Shown here: one piece after another, positions 1-6,737 of the stretch
Position numbering within the stretch: the first letter of the stretch is position 1
How the letters are laid out: every line of letters starts with the position of its first letter
Assembly (NCBI GenBank): GCA_001464165.1
Contig: LNEX01000481.1
Coordinates: 1-11,418, forward strand
Reading direction: 5' to 3'
Origin: a bacterium Ga0077546
Lineage (GTDB): Bacteria > Cyanobacteriota > Vampirovibrionia > Obscuribacterales > Obscuribacteraceae
DNA: 11,418 nucleotides
Notes under the pieces: model-generated
Seen by the model: only the letters and a program-made list of their open reading frames with translations
Databases searched by the model: none
Told to the model about the DNA's origin: nothing
Made by a program: the position numbers and the translations under genes

Positions 1-55
1 AGAGAGGGCATCAATGACGTCGTGAAAGATGGAGCTATAAGTGCTTTCTTGCTCG

Positions 56-1447
56 TTAGTAGAAAGAGGCCGCAGATCGCTTAGCGCTCTCCATTTCGAG
101 CACGTGTTCACGAGCTTCAGCCACCACATACAGTGAGCCAGTTATGCAAATCAAATCATCAGCCTCGGCTACTGCTAATGCCTTGTCGATGGCTTCAGCT
201 ACCGATTGAGTGACGCTTACTTCTGGTCTGTCAAGTTCGAAGACATTGAGCAGGTCGGCAATCTGATTTGGATCCATAGATCTGGGATTGGTGCTTTTTG
301 TGGTAATCACCAGTTTGCTCATGGCTGCAAGTTCTTTCCAGATAGCTGAAATATTCTTGTCAGTGTTGACGCCTACGATGAAAATGCACTGCTTTTTGTT
401 GAAGACATGCTTTATGGCTTGAGCAAGCGATGCTGCTGATTCGTGGTTGTGAGCGCCATCGGCAATAATAACTGGCCCTTTGTTAGACTCAGAGATTGGA
501 TGAGAGAGAATTTCTAGACGGCCGCGAATAACAGCTGTGGAAAGTCCTTTGATGATAGCTTCGTCGCTGATTTCTAGTTCTCCGCGGTGTCGTAGACCTA
601 GAACCGTAGCAACTGCAGTAGCGGCATTGTTGATTTGGTGCGCGCCTAGCATCTTGATGCGCAGCTCAAGGTTGGCGCCGAGGCCCTCCATTGAGAAAGT
701 CTGCCCTTCCAAGTCTTGCGAAATTGGTTTGATCTTGTACTTCTTGCCTACGTCAATTAGTTCAGAATCGGCTTCATGGCAGCGTCTACCTACGGCGGTG
801 CGCGCTCCGGCATCTTTTTGAGCGGCCAGAACAGTCAAACAATGAGGCACTACAATTCCGGCCTTGTTGGCAGCAATCTCCGTTTGTGTACTGCCTAAAA
901 TTTCAGCATGCTCAAGGCTTATTGGTGTAATAACCGCTGCCATTTTGGTATCGAACACATTAGTGACATCATATCGGCCCCCAAGGCCAACTTCTACGAT
1001 TTGCCACTGCACAGGTGTGGGGGCTGATTTAGCTAGGTGGAAAAATAACGCAGTTAGTATGCCAAAAGTAGAAATAGAGTCGTTACCGGCATCGCGCTCG
1101 GCTTCAACGCTATTCTTAATCTCGGCTACACCTTGAGCAAACTGTTCTTCAGATATTGACTCTAGATCGAAAGCGATGCGCTCGGTGTAATCATGCAGAT
1201 GAGGGCTAGTGTACAAAGCTGCACGCTGCCCTCCAGCCTTGAGGATAGAGGCGAGATAGGTAGAGGTTGAGCCTTTGCCTTTAGAACCGGTGACATGAAT
1301 AGTAGGAATGCCCTTATGCGGGTCACCCATGCGATTGAGCAAAGATTTCATCGAAGGCAGGCCCATGGTCGGTCCGCGGGCGCCAAATGTGGCTCTTTCC
1401 ATGTCTGGAAACGCCTGTAGAAATGCCAATGCTTCCTCGTAGTTCAT
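56..1447 (-). CDS. folC: Bifunctional folylpolyglutamate synthase / dihydrofolate synthase (FolC)
   Basis: Cytoplasmic Mur-ligase-family enzyme that uses ATP to add glutamate to folates, and in many bacteria also makes dihydrofolate from dihydropteroate. With the start used here it is 463 aa, near the usual FolC length. Visible family motifs are the P-loop TGSKGKGS (residues 53-60), DYTERIAF (86-93), EVGLGGRYDVTNV (152-164), a conserved His followed by the IAANKAGI block (180-198), GAHQINNAATA (268-278), RGRLEIL (308-314) and ADGAHNHESAA (329-339). The ATG at 1447 gives MNYEEALAFL, the normal FolC beginning. The frame stays open up to a TTG at 1522, but those 25 extra residues look unrelated to FolC. 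The Shine-Dalgarno before 1447 is weak (AAAGAAAA). It is divergent from the next gene. Whether it also has dihydrofolate synthase activity cannot be read from the sequence. Confidence 0.95.
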   Translation of the reverse strand: MNYEEALAFLQAFPDMERATFGARGPTMGLPSMKSLLNRMGDPHKGIPTIHVTGSKGKGSTSTYLASILKAGGQRAALYTSPHLHDYTERIAFDLESISEEQFAQGVAEIKNSVEAERDAGNDSISTFGILTALFFHLAKSAPTPVQWQIVEVGLGGRYDVTNVFDTKMAAVITPISLEHAEILGSTQTEIAANKAGIVVPHCLTVLAAQKDAGARTAVGRRCHEADSELIDVGKKYKIKPISQDLEGQTFSMEGLGANLELRIKMLGAHQINNAATAVATVLGLRHRGELEISDEAIIKGLSTAVIRGRLEILSHPISESNKGPVIIADGAHNHESAASLAQAIKHVFNKKQCIFIVGVNTDKNISAIWKELAAMSKLVITTKSTNPRSMDPNQIADLLNVFELDRPEVSVTQSVAEAIDKALAVAEADDLICITGSLYVVAEAREHVLEMESAKRSAASFY

Positions 1448-2028
1448 GCCAATGATTTTTTCTTTCGGAGTTGGATGCTGATCTAATATGCCTGACCTGT
1501 AACTAAACAGGATTTTGAGCAAGTTTACAAGTTTAAAAGAGGTGACTGGCTTTCGCCGGCGGGGGATATGAGCTAGTCAATAGGCTCTTGTCTGCCGCCA
1601 CTGGCGTTTCTTGATAGATGTTGTTCTGATTGGTTACCAGAAAAGCTAAGCTATGAAAATGCAACAATTTTTTGAACCATGTCGGCTAGCTCGTTTCCAA
1701 GAGTTGCGTCAACCGTTTAATAAAGCTCCTAATTAGTGTTTTTACTCCAAGAAACCGAGAGAAAACCGACCAAGCAGCTTTTAGTTGGCTACAAATGTCG
1801 CCGCAGGCCTTGGCTTGGTCCAGTCGGTTTTTTTAGTGTGGGATAACAACTAGCACCAACTTTTCCATAGGCTTTTACTCCCAACCCAACCCATATTTCT
1901 TTTTTTGAGAAGCTCCTGCTTTCGTTTTGAAAGAAGGGAGGGCTCGGCGCCGTTTTGTCCTATTCCACTTGGGTTCTAGTTTAGTCCACGTTAGATCAGT
2001 TCATTTTATTTCTTATGAGGTCCTGAAT
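1448..2028. other. Intergenic region between divergent folC and small membrane protein gene
   Basis: No convincing gene of normal size. The plus strand carries a 27-codon ATG ORF at 1653-1736 (begins MKMQQFFEPC, no good Shine-Dalgarno), then the terminator-like hairpin at 1762-1834. A second small hairpin lies at 1914-1942 (CTCC, CTTTC, then GAAAG, GGGAG), just upstream of the next gene. The frame of the downstream gene is open back to a TTG at 1927, but that start lies inside this hairpin and lacks a suitable ribosome site. I could not find a convincing sigma-70 promoter for either flanking gene. Confidence 0.5.
1762..1834 (+). terminator. Rho-independent terminator or attenuator-like hairpin
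   Basis: AAAACCGAC (1762-1770) pairs with GTCGGTTTT (1823-1831), and directly inside it CAAGC (1771-1775) pairs with GCTTG (1813-1817), leaving a five-base bulge. A run of seven T (1828-1834) follows. An alternative eight-base pairing, GACCAAGC (1768-1775) with GCTTGGTC (1813-1820), competes with the outer stem. It faces right, yet no recognised plus-strand gene precedes it. It therefore ends either a small RNA or short ORF, or acts as a leader attenuator for the gene at 2029. Confidence 0.55.
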
Positions 2029-2310
2029 ATGTTAGAAACACATACTGGGTTCGTTTGGGGATTTCTTAGTGCGATTCTCAATGCTCTGATGCTGCCACTG
2101 ATGATAGTGGCAATATTAAGTTCGATTATGGGTAGTGCAGGTGGCTCTGTCGGAGCCATACTAGCTGATGGAATACAGACAATTAGCGCTTTCGCTTTCG
2201 AGATTTTTTTGCGCTTGTTTAGGCTTTCTCTATCTGTCGCGGCTGTATTGGCTCGTTTGATTGGCCGCGCCCTGATTTTGCTCTATGGCTTTTGGACAGC
2301 CAAGAAATAG
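2029..2310 (+). CDS. Small hydrophobic membrane protein, family not recognised
   Basis: A 93-residue protein, almost entirely apolar, ending in a basic AKK tail. Hydrophobic stretches lie at about residues 8-34 and 38-60, and a third, amphipathic stretch with several Arg (about 61-89) could be a further membrane or interfacial helix. The ATG at 2029 has a good ribosome site (TGAGGT, 2016-2021, seven bases upstream), so I prefer it to the open frame running back to a TTG at 1927. It lies 79 bp upstream of the EF-hand-like gene with no terminator between, so the two may be co-transcribed. I do not recognise a family. Small size and lack of polar motifs argue for a structural or accessory membrane role, but no function can be assigned. 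Confidence 0.7.
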   Translation: MLETHTGFVWGFLSAILNALMLPLMIVAILSSIMGSAGGSVGAILADGIQTISAFAFEIFLRLFRLSLSVAAVLARLIGRALILLYGFWTAKK

Positions 2311-2389
2311 TAAGTTCTTGAGATTTGGCAGAGCCGGGGCTGGGTACATCTAACTGAGCCGTTGTGCAGTATCAAAGGGGTGTTTTGAC

Positions 2390-3115
2390 ATGGTCGATAA
2401 ATCTCTCGACGGAGCAAAAGCAGAGACTTCAAGTAACCGTATTAAGAAGGCCAAGAAGTCCCAGTCTCATGACGTTGACGATGTTGATGTCGTTACAAGG
2501 AAATCGCCTCCATCAATGGCACGGGGGTTAGATAGTCTGCCACCGGGCTTTAATCGCATAGAGACCAGCACTTTTGATTTGCTTGCTAACCAAGACGGTT
2601 TTGTCACACGGGAAAGCTTGAAGAAGGCGTCTAAGAATCCTGATTTGGATGAAGTGCAGAAAGATGATGTGCAGCACATGCTTAAGAATTTCAAGTACTT
2701 AACCAAAGAGTTTGACGACAGTGATGGCGGCAAGTTCGGTATTTCGCGAGAAGATATCGCCAAGTACAATTTTACTGCTGACGTCAATCATGTCGAGTCT
2801 TCAACTATTGATAAATTGGACAAGGCCTCTGATGGCTCTATCACAAGAGAAGCTCTGACTGCTGGGTTGGAGCGCCACGATCTGAGCGACTATGAGCGTG
2901 ATGATATAGAGTATTTGCAAAGGCAATTTACTAATATTAAAGCGCTGAATCCTGACGGTGAGCCCAATCTTCAGGGAATTTCAATGGCTGCCATTGCCGC
3001 TAGTAATGCCAGAGTTGAGCAGTATGTTGCTCGATTTAGTGGCGCTGGAAGTTGGTCTTTGATTGACCGTTACAATGCCCAGCCTAAGTTAGATGAAGTA
3101 GAGAATGGGCCCTAG
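2390..3115 (+). CDS. Protein with two EF-hand-like tandem repeats, function unknown
   Basis: A 241-residue hydrophilic protein with no signal peptide or membrane segment. The N-terminal 50 residues are charged and probably disordered (Lys- and Asp-rich). Two repeats of about 67 residues follow, at roughly 60-126 and 138-205. Each begins STxDxL, then has a DG-x-[VI]-TRE-x-L loop (DGFVTRESL at 69-77, DGSITREAL at 148-156), a paired-acid DD[VI] helix, and a GIS-x3-I end. The first repeat also carries DDSDGGKFGISRED (109-122), close to a calcium loop. The loops miss some standard EF-hand ligands, so calcium binding is possible but not assured. The start has a good ribosome site (AAGGGGT, 2375-2381). 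The protein could be a regulator, scaffold or storage protein; I recognise no enzyme motif. A terminator follows at 3178. Confidence 0.8.
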   Translation: MVDKSLDGAKAETSSNRIKKAKKSQSHDVDDVDVVTRKSPPSMARGLDSLPPGFNRIETSTFDLLANQDGFVTRESLKKASKNPDLDEVQKDDVQHMLKNFKYLTKEFDDSDGGKFGISREDIAKYNFTADVNHVESSTIDKLDKASDGSITREALTAGLERHDLSDYERDDIEYLQRQFTNIKALNPDGEPNLQGISMAAIAASNARVEQYVARFSGAGSWSLIDRYNAQPKLDEVENGP

Positions 3116-3177
3116 ACTTAAAACTATAGATTCAAAGCTTCAGATTTTAAGTAGCGCTTGCTCTGTTTTCTCACTAA

Positions 3178-3219
3178 AAAAGTGGGAGAGAATTTCTCTG
3201 GAAAATCTCTCTCACTTTT
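3178..3219 (+). terminator. Terminator after the EF-hand-like gene
   Basis: AAAAGTGGGAGAGA (3178-3191) pairs with TCTCTCTCACTTTT (3206-3219): 14 pairs with one G-U, and a 14-base loop. The 3' arm ends in four T. The A-run on the 5' side means it might also work on the other strand, although pepF has its own stronger terminator closer to its stop codon. Confidence 0.75.
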
Positions 3220-3302
3220 GGAAAAGCAACAAGCAATAGGGAAGAACACAGTGGCCATTTGGCGAGCTGGGCGAGTTTGTACTAATTTATATAATAGCTG
3301 GT

Positions 3303-3335
3303 AAAAAAAAAGGAGAGCAGCCGTAGCTGCCCTCC
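3303..3335 (-). terminator. Terminator of pepF
   Basis: Read on the minus strand, GGAG-G-GCAGC pairs with GCTGC-T-CTCC around a four-base loop (one mismatch in the stem), followed by nine T (plus-strand A run 3303-3311). It lies about 75 bases past the pepF stop and is a textbook factor-independent terminator. A further hairpin sits between it and the gene (3371-3392, nine pairs with one G-U, four-base loop) but has no T run. That one is more likely an mRNA 3'-end stabilising stem. Confidence 0.85.
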
Positions 3336-3410
3336 CTAAAAGCGCTTAGGCTATCGCCTTTGCTACTTTTACTGACGCACTTCTGCGTTAGTTACATCGG
3401 CTCGTGACGC

Positions 3411-5258
3411 TTACTTAGCCTTCTGGTCGAGCAACTGCTCAAACTGATCCAGGTAGTCTTTGAAGACATCCAGCGCCGACTTGATCGCCTTCGGGCTAGA
3501 GAGGTCAACTCCCGCACCCTTGAGCAGGTCGATGCTGTACTTCGAGCTGCCGCTCGAGAGGAAGCCAACATAGCGCTTCACCGCCGGCGCGCCTTCACTG
3601 AGGATCTGGCTAGCCAGAGCCGTTGCCGCCGAGATGCCGGTGGCGTACTTGTAGACGTAGAAGCTGTTGTAGAAGTGAGGAATGCGAGCCCACTCCACCT
3701 TCACTGCGTCGTTGTCGTCGACGACATCGCCGTAGTACTTGCGGTTCAGGTCGAGGAAGATCTCGGAGAGCTTGTCTGCCGTCAGAGCCTCGCCCTTTTC
3801 GGCGGCCTCGTGGGCAAGCATCTCGAACTCAGCGAAGAGCGTCTGACGGAAGAAGGTGGTGCGGAACGCTTCCAGCTGATGGTTGATCAGATAGCGGCGC
3901 ACGTCATCGCTCTTCTCCACCGACAGCAGGTGATGAGCCAGCAGCGCTTCGTTGCAGGTGGATGCCACCTCGGCCACGAAGATGGTGTAGTCGCCGTACA
4001 CGTAGGGCTGATTCTTGCGAGTGAACCAGGAGTGCATGGAGTGCCCGGCTTCATGGGCCAGGGTGAACATGTTCTCCAGGTTGTCCTGCCAGTTCATCAG
4101 CATGTACGGCGGGGTGCCGTAGCAGCCTGAGCTGTAGGCGCCGGAGCGCTTGCCCTTGTTCTCGTGCACATCGACCCATCGCGAATTGAAACCGCCATCC
4201 AGAGCCTGCACGTATTCGTTGCCGAGCGGTGCCACAGCCTTGAGAATCTGTTTTTGGGCGGCCGGGTAGTCGATCTGGTAGTCAACATCGCCGACGATGG
4301 GAACGTAGAGATCCCACATGTGCAGCTTGCCATCGATCAGCTCGTTGCGTTGGGCCAGCTCTTTCTTGCGCAGATCGAGGTAGCGCCGCAGCACAGGCAG
4401 GTATTCGTGAGCGGTTGCCACCAGGTTCTTGTAGACCGAGAGCGGCACGTTGTCGGGGCCGAGAGCGGCAGCCAGAGCCGATGGGTACTTGCGAGCGCGG
4501 GCTTCGAAGATGTTGCCCTTGACCTTGGCGGCGTAGTTGGCGGCGATGGTGTTGCGCATGCCGTCGAAGGCGCTCATCATGCCGAGATAGGCAGCTTTGC
4601 GCACTTCGGGGTTGCGGCTCTGCAAGAAGACGATGTAGTTGCCGTGGGTGAGTTGAACTTCAACTCCCTCTTCGTTCTTGATCATCGGCAGTTTGAGGTC
4701 GGCGTTGTCGAGCATCGAGAAAGTGTTGCTCGGGCCCTGGGAGACCTGCGAATACTGCGCCAGCAGTTCTTCCACTTCAGGGTTGCGCACATGGTCACGC
4801 CGGAGCATGAGCTCAGCCAATTTGTGGCTGTACAGCTCGAGACCCTTGGTCTTGGCGACGAACGCTTCGATGCGCTCGGGCTTGGCTGAAAGCAGCTCGG
4901 GGTCGGCCCAAGAAATGGCTTCGCCGAATTGGGTGTAGAGTGCCAGAGCGCGTTCGTTCATGGCCTGATAGTGGCTGTTGCCCTTGTCTTCATCGGCCTT
5001 CAGGTGCGAGTAGACATACAGCTTTTCCACCAGTTGAGCCACGCTATCGCGCAACTGGAAGTAAGCGAGAAGCTGCTTGCCCGAGCGCTTGAGCTTGCCT
5101 TTGAACTGCGGAAGAGTCTTGACGAGGTCGGCGGCGCGAGTGAGATCGGCTTCCCATGCGGCTTCGGACGGGAATACAGGAGAGAGGTCCCAGGTCAGTT
5201 CGGTCTTAGCCTGGCTGCGGGGTGGCACTTCTCCGCGGGAAAGGAGATTCGTGGTCAT
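3411..5258 (-). CDS. pepF: Oligoendopeptidase F, M3B-family zinc metallopeptidase
   Basis: Cytoplasmic zinc peptidase that cuts short peptides internally, as part of peptide recycling. At 615 aa it is the normal family length. An N-terminal helical domain (about 1-190) precedes the M3 catalytic domain. The zinc site HEAGH is at 402-406 (ligands H402 and H406, catalytic E403), and the third ligand is E430 in AEVASTCNE (429-437). The substrate-binding block HFYNSFYVYKYATG (528-541) is also present. No signal peptide is seen. The ATG at 5258 is chosen because AAAGGA lies six bases upstream; the frame continues to a TTG at 5318, but this would place the ribosome site inside the gene. Codons are strongly G/C-ending, unlike folC or dsbD, so it is either highly expressed or compositionally distinct. 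It appears to be a single-gene transcript between its own promoter and terminator. Confidence 0.95.
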   Translation of the reverse strand: MTTNLLSRGEVPPRSQAKTELTWDLSPVFPSEAAWEADLTRAADLVKTLPQFKGKLKRSGKQLLAYFQLRDSVAQLVEKLYVYSHLKADEDKGNSHYQAMNERALALYTQFGEAISWADPELLSAKPERIEAFVAKTKGLELYSHKLAELMLRRDHVRNPEVEELLAQYSQVSQGPSNTFSMLDNADLKLPMIKNEEGVEVQLTHGNYIVFLQSRNPEVRKAAYLGMMSAFDGMRNTIAANYAAKVKGNIFEARARKYPSALAAALGPDNVPLSVYKNLVATAHEYLPVLRRYLDLRKKELAQRNELIDGKLHMWDLYVPIVGDVDYQIDYPAAQKQILKAVAPLGNEYVQALDGGFNSRWVDVHENKGKRSGAYSSGCYGTPPYMLMNWQDNLENMFTLAHEAGHSMHSWFTRKNQPYVYGDYTIFVAEVASTCNEALLAHHLLSVEKSDDVRRYLINHQLEAFRTTFFRQTLFAEFEMLAHEAAEKGEALTADKLSEIFLDLNRKYYGDVVDDNDAVKVEWARIPHFYNSFYVYKYATGISAATALASQILSEGAPAVKRYVGFLSSGSSKYSIDLLKGAGVDLSSPKAIKSALDVFKDYLDQFEQLLDQKAK

Positions 5259-5336
5259 GATAGTTCCTTTGTTGGAGTGTTGAATGATGGAAGTAACTAG
5301 TAAGTAGCTCTGCACCAAGACCCAGTCTCATGCGTC

Positions 5337-5365
5337 ATTTTGATAAGTAAAGCATGAACTGTTAA
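5337..5365 (-). promoter_or_regulatory. Putative sigma-70-type promoter of pepF
   Basis: On the minus strand TTAACA (5365-5360) and CAAAAT (5342-5337) are separated by 17 bases, matching five and four of six consensus positions. It would give a leader of about 70 bases before the pepF ATG. It lies inside a nested inverted repeat (ACCCAGT 5320-5326 with ACTGGGT 5372-5378; CATGC 5329-5333 with GCATG 5352-5356) that could be an operator. Confidence 0.35.
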
Positions 5366-5729
5366 GAGATTACTGGGTGACTGAGTGTTTCCTTGGAGTT
5401 TTATTTTTGATATTTTTGATGAGAGCTAATTTCAACTTAGCAACATGTTCTTGATGATCACTATAGATCTGCGGCGGTCTATGGGTTGTCTGATAGATTG
5501 CAAATCAACTAGCTAGTAAATCTTGGCAACCGTAATTGCTCCTGCTAACTCTCGTGTAGTGAGTGAGTGAGCCTGCGCTATGCAATAAGTCTGGCAATAG
5601 AGCCCCCTCTGCGGGAGCATTGGAGTATGCATGAATCTCTTGGCAACTCCTGCTGTTTAAGTGTTTTTGCAGGCTTCGTTTTAACTACCCGTCGGGTGGT
5701 GGTGTCAACGGTGATTTCAATGATTGCTT

Positions 5730-5758
5730 TTGAGCTAAGCCGTTCACTAGGCTATGAG
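5730..5758 (+). promoter_or_regulatory. Possible promoter for adk
   Basis: TTGAGC (5730-5735) and TATGAG (5753-5758) are spaced by 17 bases, each matching four of six consensus positions. It would leave a leader of about 170 bases before adk, enough for the structured ribosome-site hairpin. This is the best match I saw in the gap, but chance matches of this quality are common. Confidence 0.25.
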
Positions 5759-5908
5759 CTATCAACTACTTCTTTTCACCAAAATTTAAAACTATCGCTT
5801 TAAATCCATAACCCTGCCAACCCTCAACCTCTCCCTTCCCCCTCAGCGAACTCACTGTTTGTGCGCGGAAGACGATCAGGTGTTGACCCAGGCAGAGTGC
5901 GGACGGAA

Positions 5909-5933
5909 GCTTTAACCTACCTGGAGGTAAAGC
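5909..5933 (+). promoter_or_regulatory. Hairpin hiding the adk Shine-Dalgarno
   Basis: GCTTTA (5909-5914) pairs with TAAAGC (5928-5933). After a bulged A5915, CCT (5916-5918) pairs with AGG (5925-5927), around a six-base loop. The stem contains most of GGAGG (5923-5927), the only good ribosome site, and its base touches the ATG at 5934. As drawn it should slow initiation until opened, so adk may be controlled by temperature, a protein, an RNA or the ribosome itself. Pairing is seen directly; regulation is inferred. Confidence 0.5.
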
Positions 5934-6671
5934 ATGAAACACTTCGGTATAGCTGATTTGCGATTTTGGCTGACGCAGACTTTTGTCTGGCCTTTTCGCA
6001 AACCGAGATTTATCACTCTTCTTGGTGGTCCTGGAGCTGGTAAAGGCACAGTTGCAAGTCAACTGGCTCCGGCTCTCGGCCTCACCCATCTCAGCACTGG
6101 CGCCCTGATACGTAACGAGATTGCTCAAGGCACAGATTTCGGCAAGCAGGTCAAAGACTTGATTGAAAAAGGCGCCCTCGCTCCCGATCATCTCGTCATG
6201 CAAATTCTTACCCGCGCTCTCAAGTCGCCGGCCAATAGTCGTGGTGTCATTCTCGATGGCTTCCCCCGCACTCTGGCTCAAGCTCAGATGCTCGACCAAC
6301 TTCTGGCTTCTTGGGGCGTTGCTCTCGAGAAAGCCGTCTGGTTGGAGCTTACTGAGGCTGACTTGATTGAGAGGCTGTCTTTGCGCCGCACTTGTTCTAA
6401 CCAAACTTGCGGTCGCTCTTACCATCTCACTTTCGAACCGCCGAAGCTGGCTGGTCATTGTGATGCTTGCAACAGCGCTCTTTATCAGCGCAAAGACGAT
6501 GCTCCTGAAGCCATTCGCACGCGCCTTGAGACCTACAAACAAGAGTCTGCACCGCTCAGCTCTTACTACAAAAGCAGCACCGCCCCCGGTGTGTTTGCTT
6601 TGATCGTTCCAACCAATTCGATGACCAAAGAAATGGTGCTCGAAAAGGTTGTCTTGGCTCTTTCAAGCTAG
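5934..6671 (+). CDS. adk: Adenylate kinase with zinc-type lid and N-terminal extension
   Basis: Interconverts ATP + AMP and 2 ADP, keeping adenine nucleotides balanced. The P-loop GGPGAGKGT is at 31-39, STGALIR at 54-60, DGFPRT at 108-113, the RR pair before the lid at 151-152, QRKDD at 185-189, and the R-x-R-L-x3-Y block at 195-201. The lid carries four cysteines (C154, C159, C176, C179), so it probably binds zinc. Oddities: the first Cys pair is spaced CSNQTC rather than the usual CxxC; the common Asp of STGD is Ala57; and about 25 residues, rich in Trp and Phe, precede the core fold, making the protein 245 aa against the usual 210-220. The ATG at 5934 is fixed by GGAGG six bases upstream. 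It is not beside secY as the standard adk often is, so it may be a second copy. It lies 66 bp ahead of the ClpP-like gene in the same direction. Confidence 0.93.
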   Translation: MKHFGIADLRFWLTQTFVWPFRKPRFITLLGGPGAGKGTVASQLAPALGLTHLSTGALIRNEIAQGTDFGKQVKDLIEKGALAPDHLVMQILTRALKSPANSRGVILDGFPRTLAQAQMLDQLLASWGVALEKAVWLELTEADLIERLSLRRTCSNQTCGRSYHLTFEPPKLAGHCDACNSALYQRKDDAPEAIRTRLETYKQESAPLSSYYKSSTAPGVFALIVPTNSMTKEMVLEKVVLALSS

Positions 6672-6737
6672 AGCCACTTTTCTATTTCTCTTTTAACAAC
6701 GACGGCATGTCCGTCAAATCTAAAGAAAGACAACATC

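Larger units (their letters stand above)
5259..5933. other. Intergenic region between divergent pepF and adk
   Basis: About 670 bp with no gene I can support. It holds the putative pepF promoter at the left and the adk leader at the right. A 78-codon open frame at 5567-5803 has a GTG start, no ribosome site and an unremarkable composition. Minor repeats are present: TTTTTGAT twice near 5404-5420, GTGA three times near 5560-5571, and TCTTGGCAAC at 5521 and 5638. In both of the latter copies TCCTGCT follows, after nine bases in the first and directly in the second. A pyrimidine-rich tract lies at about 5815-5845. Confidence 0.5.

Noticed and set aside
4164..4889. 241-codon open frame on the plus strand inside pepF
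   Set aside because: Antisense shadow of a gene with strong G/C-ending codons; pepF has every M3 motif, and this frame has none. The same applies to 3675-4130 and 4929-5300.
5521..5654. Repeated TCTTGGCAAC plus TCCTGCT as ends of a mobile element
   Set aside because: Copies are short, 117 bp apart and in the same orientation, with no inverted ends or transposase between.
5567..5803. 78-codon plus-strand frame upstream of adk
   Set aside because: GTG start, no ribosome site, no motif; it overlaps the best promoter candidate for adk.
5766..6542. 258-codon open frame on the minus strand over adk
   Set aside because: Lies opposite the adk P-loop and lid; no recognisable domain or ribosome site.
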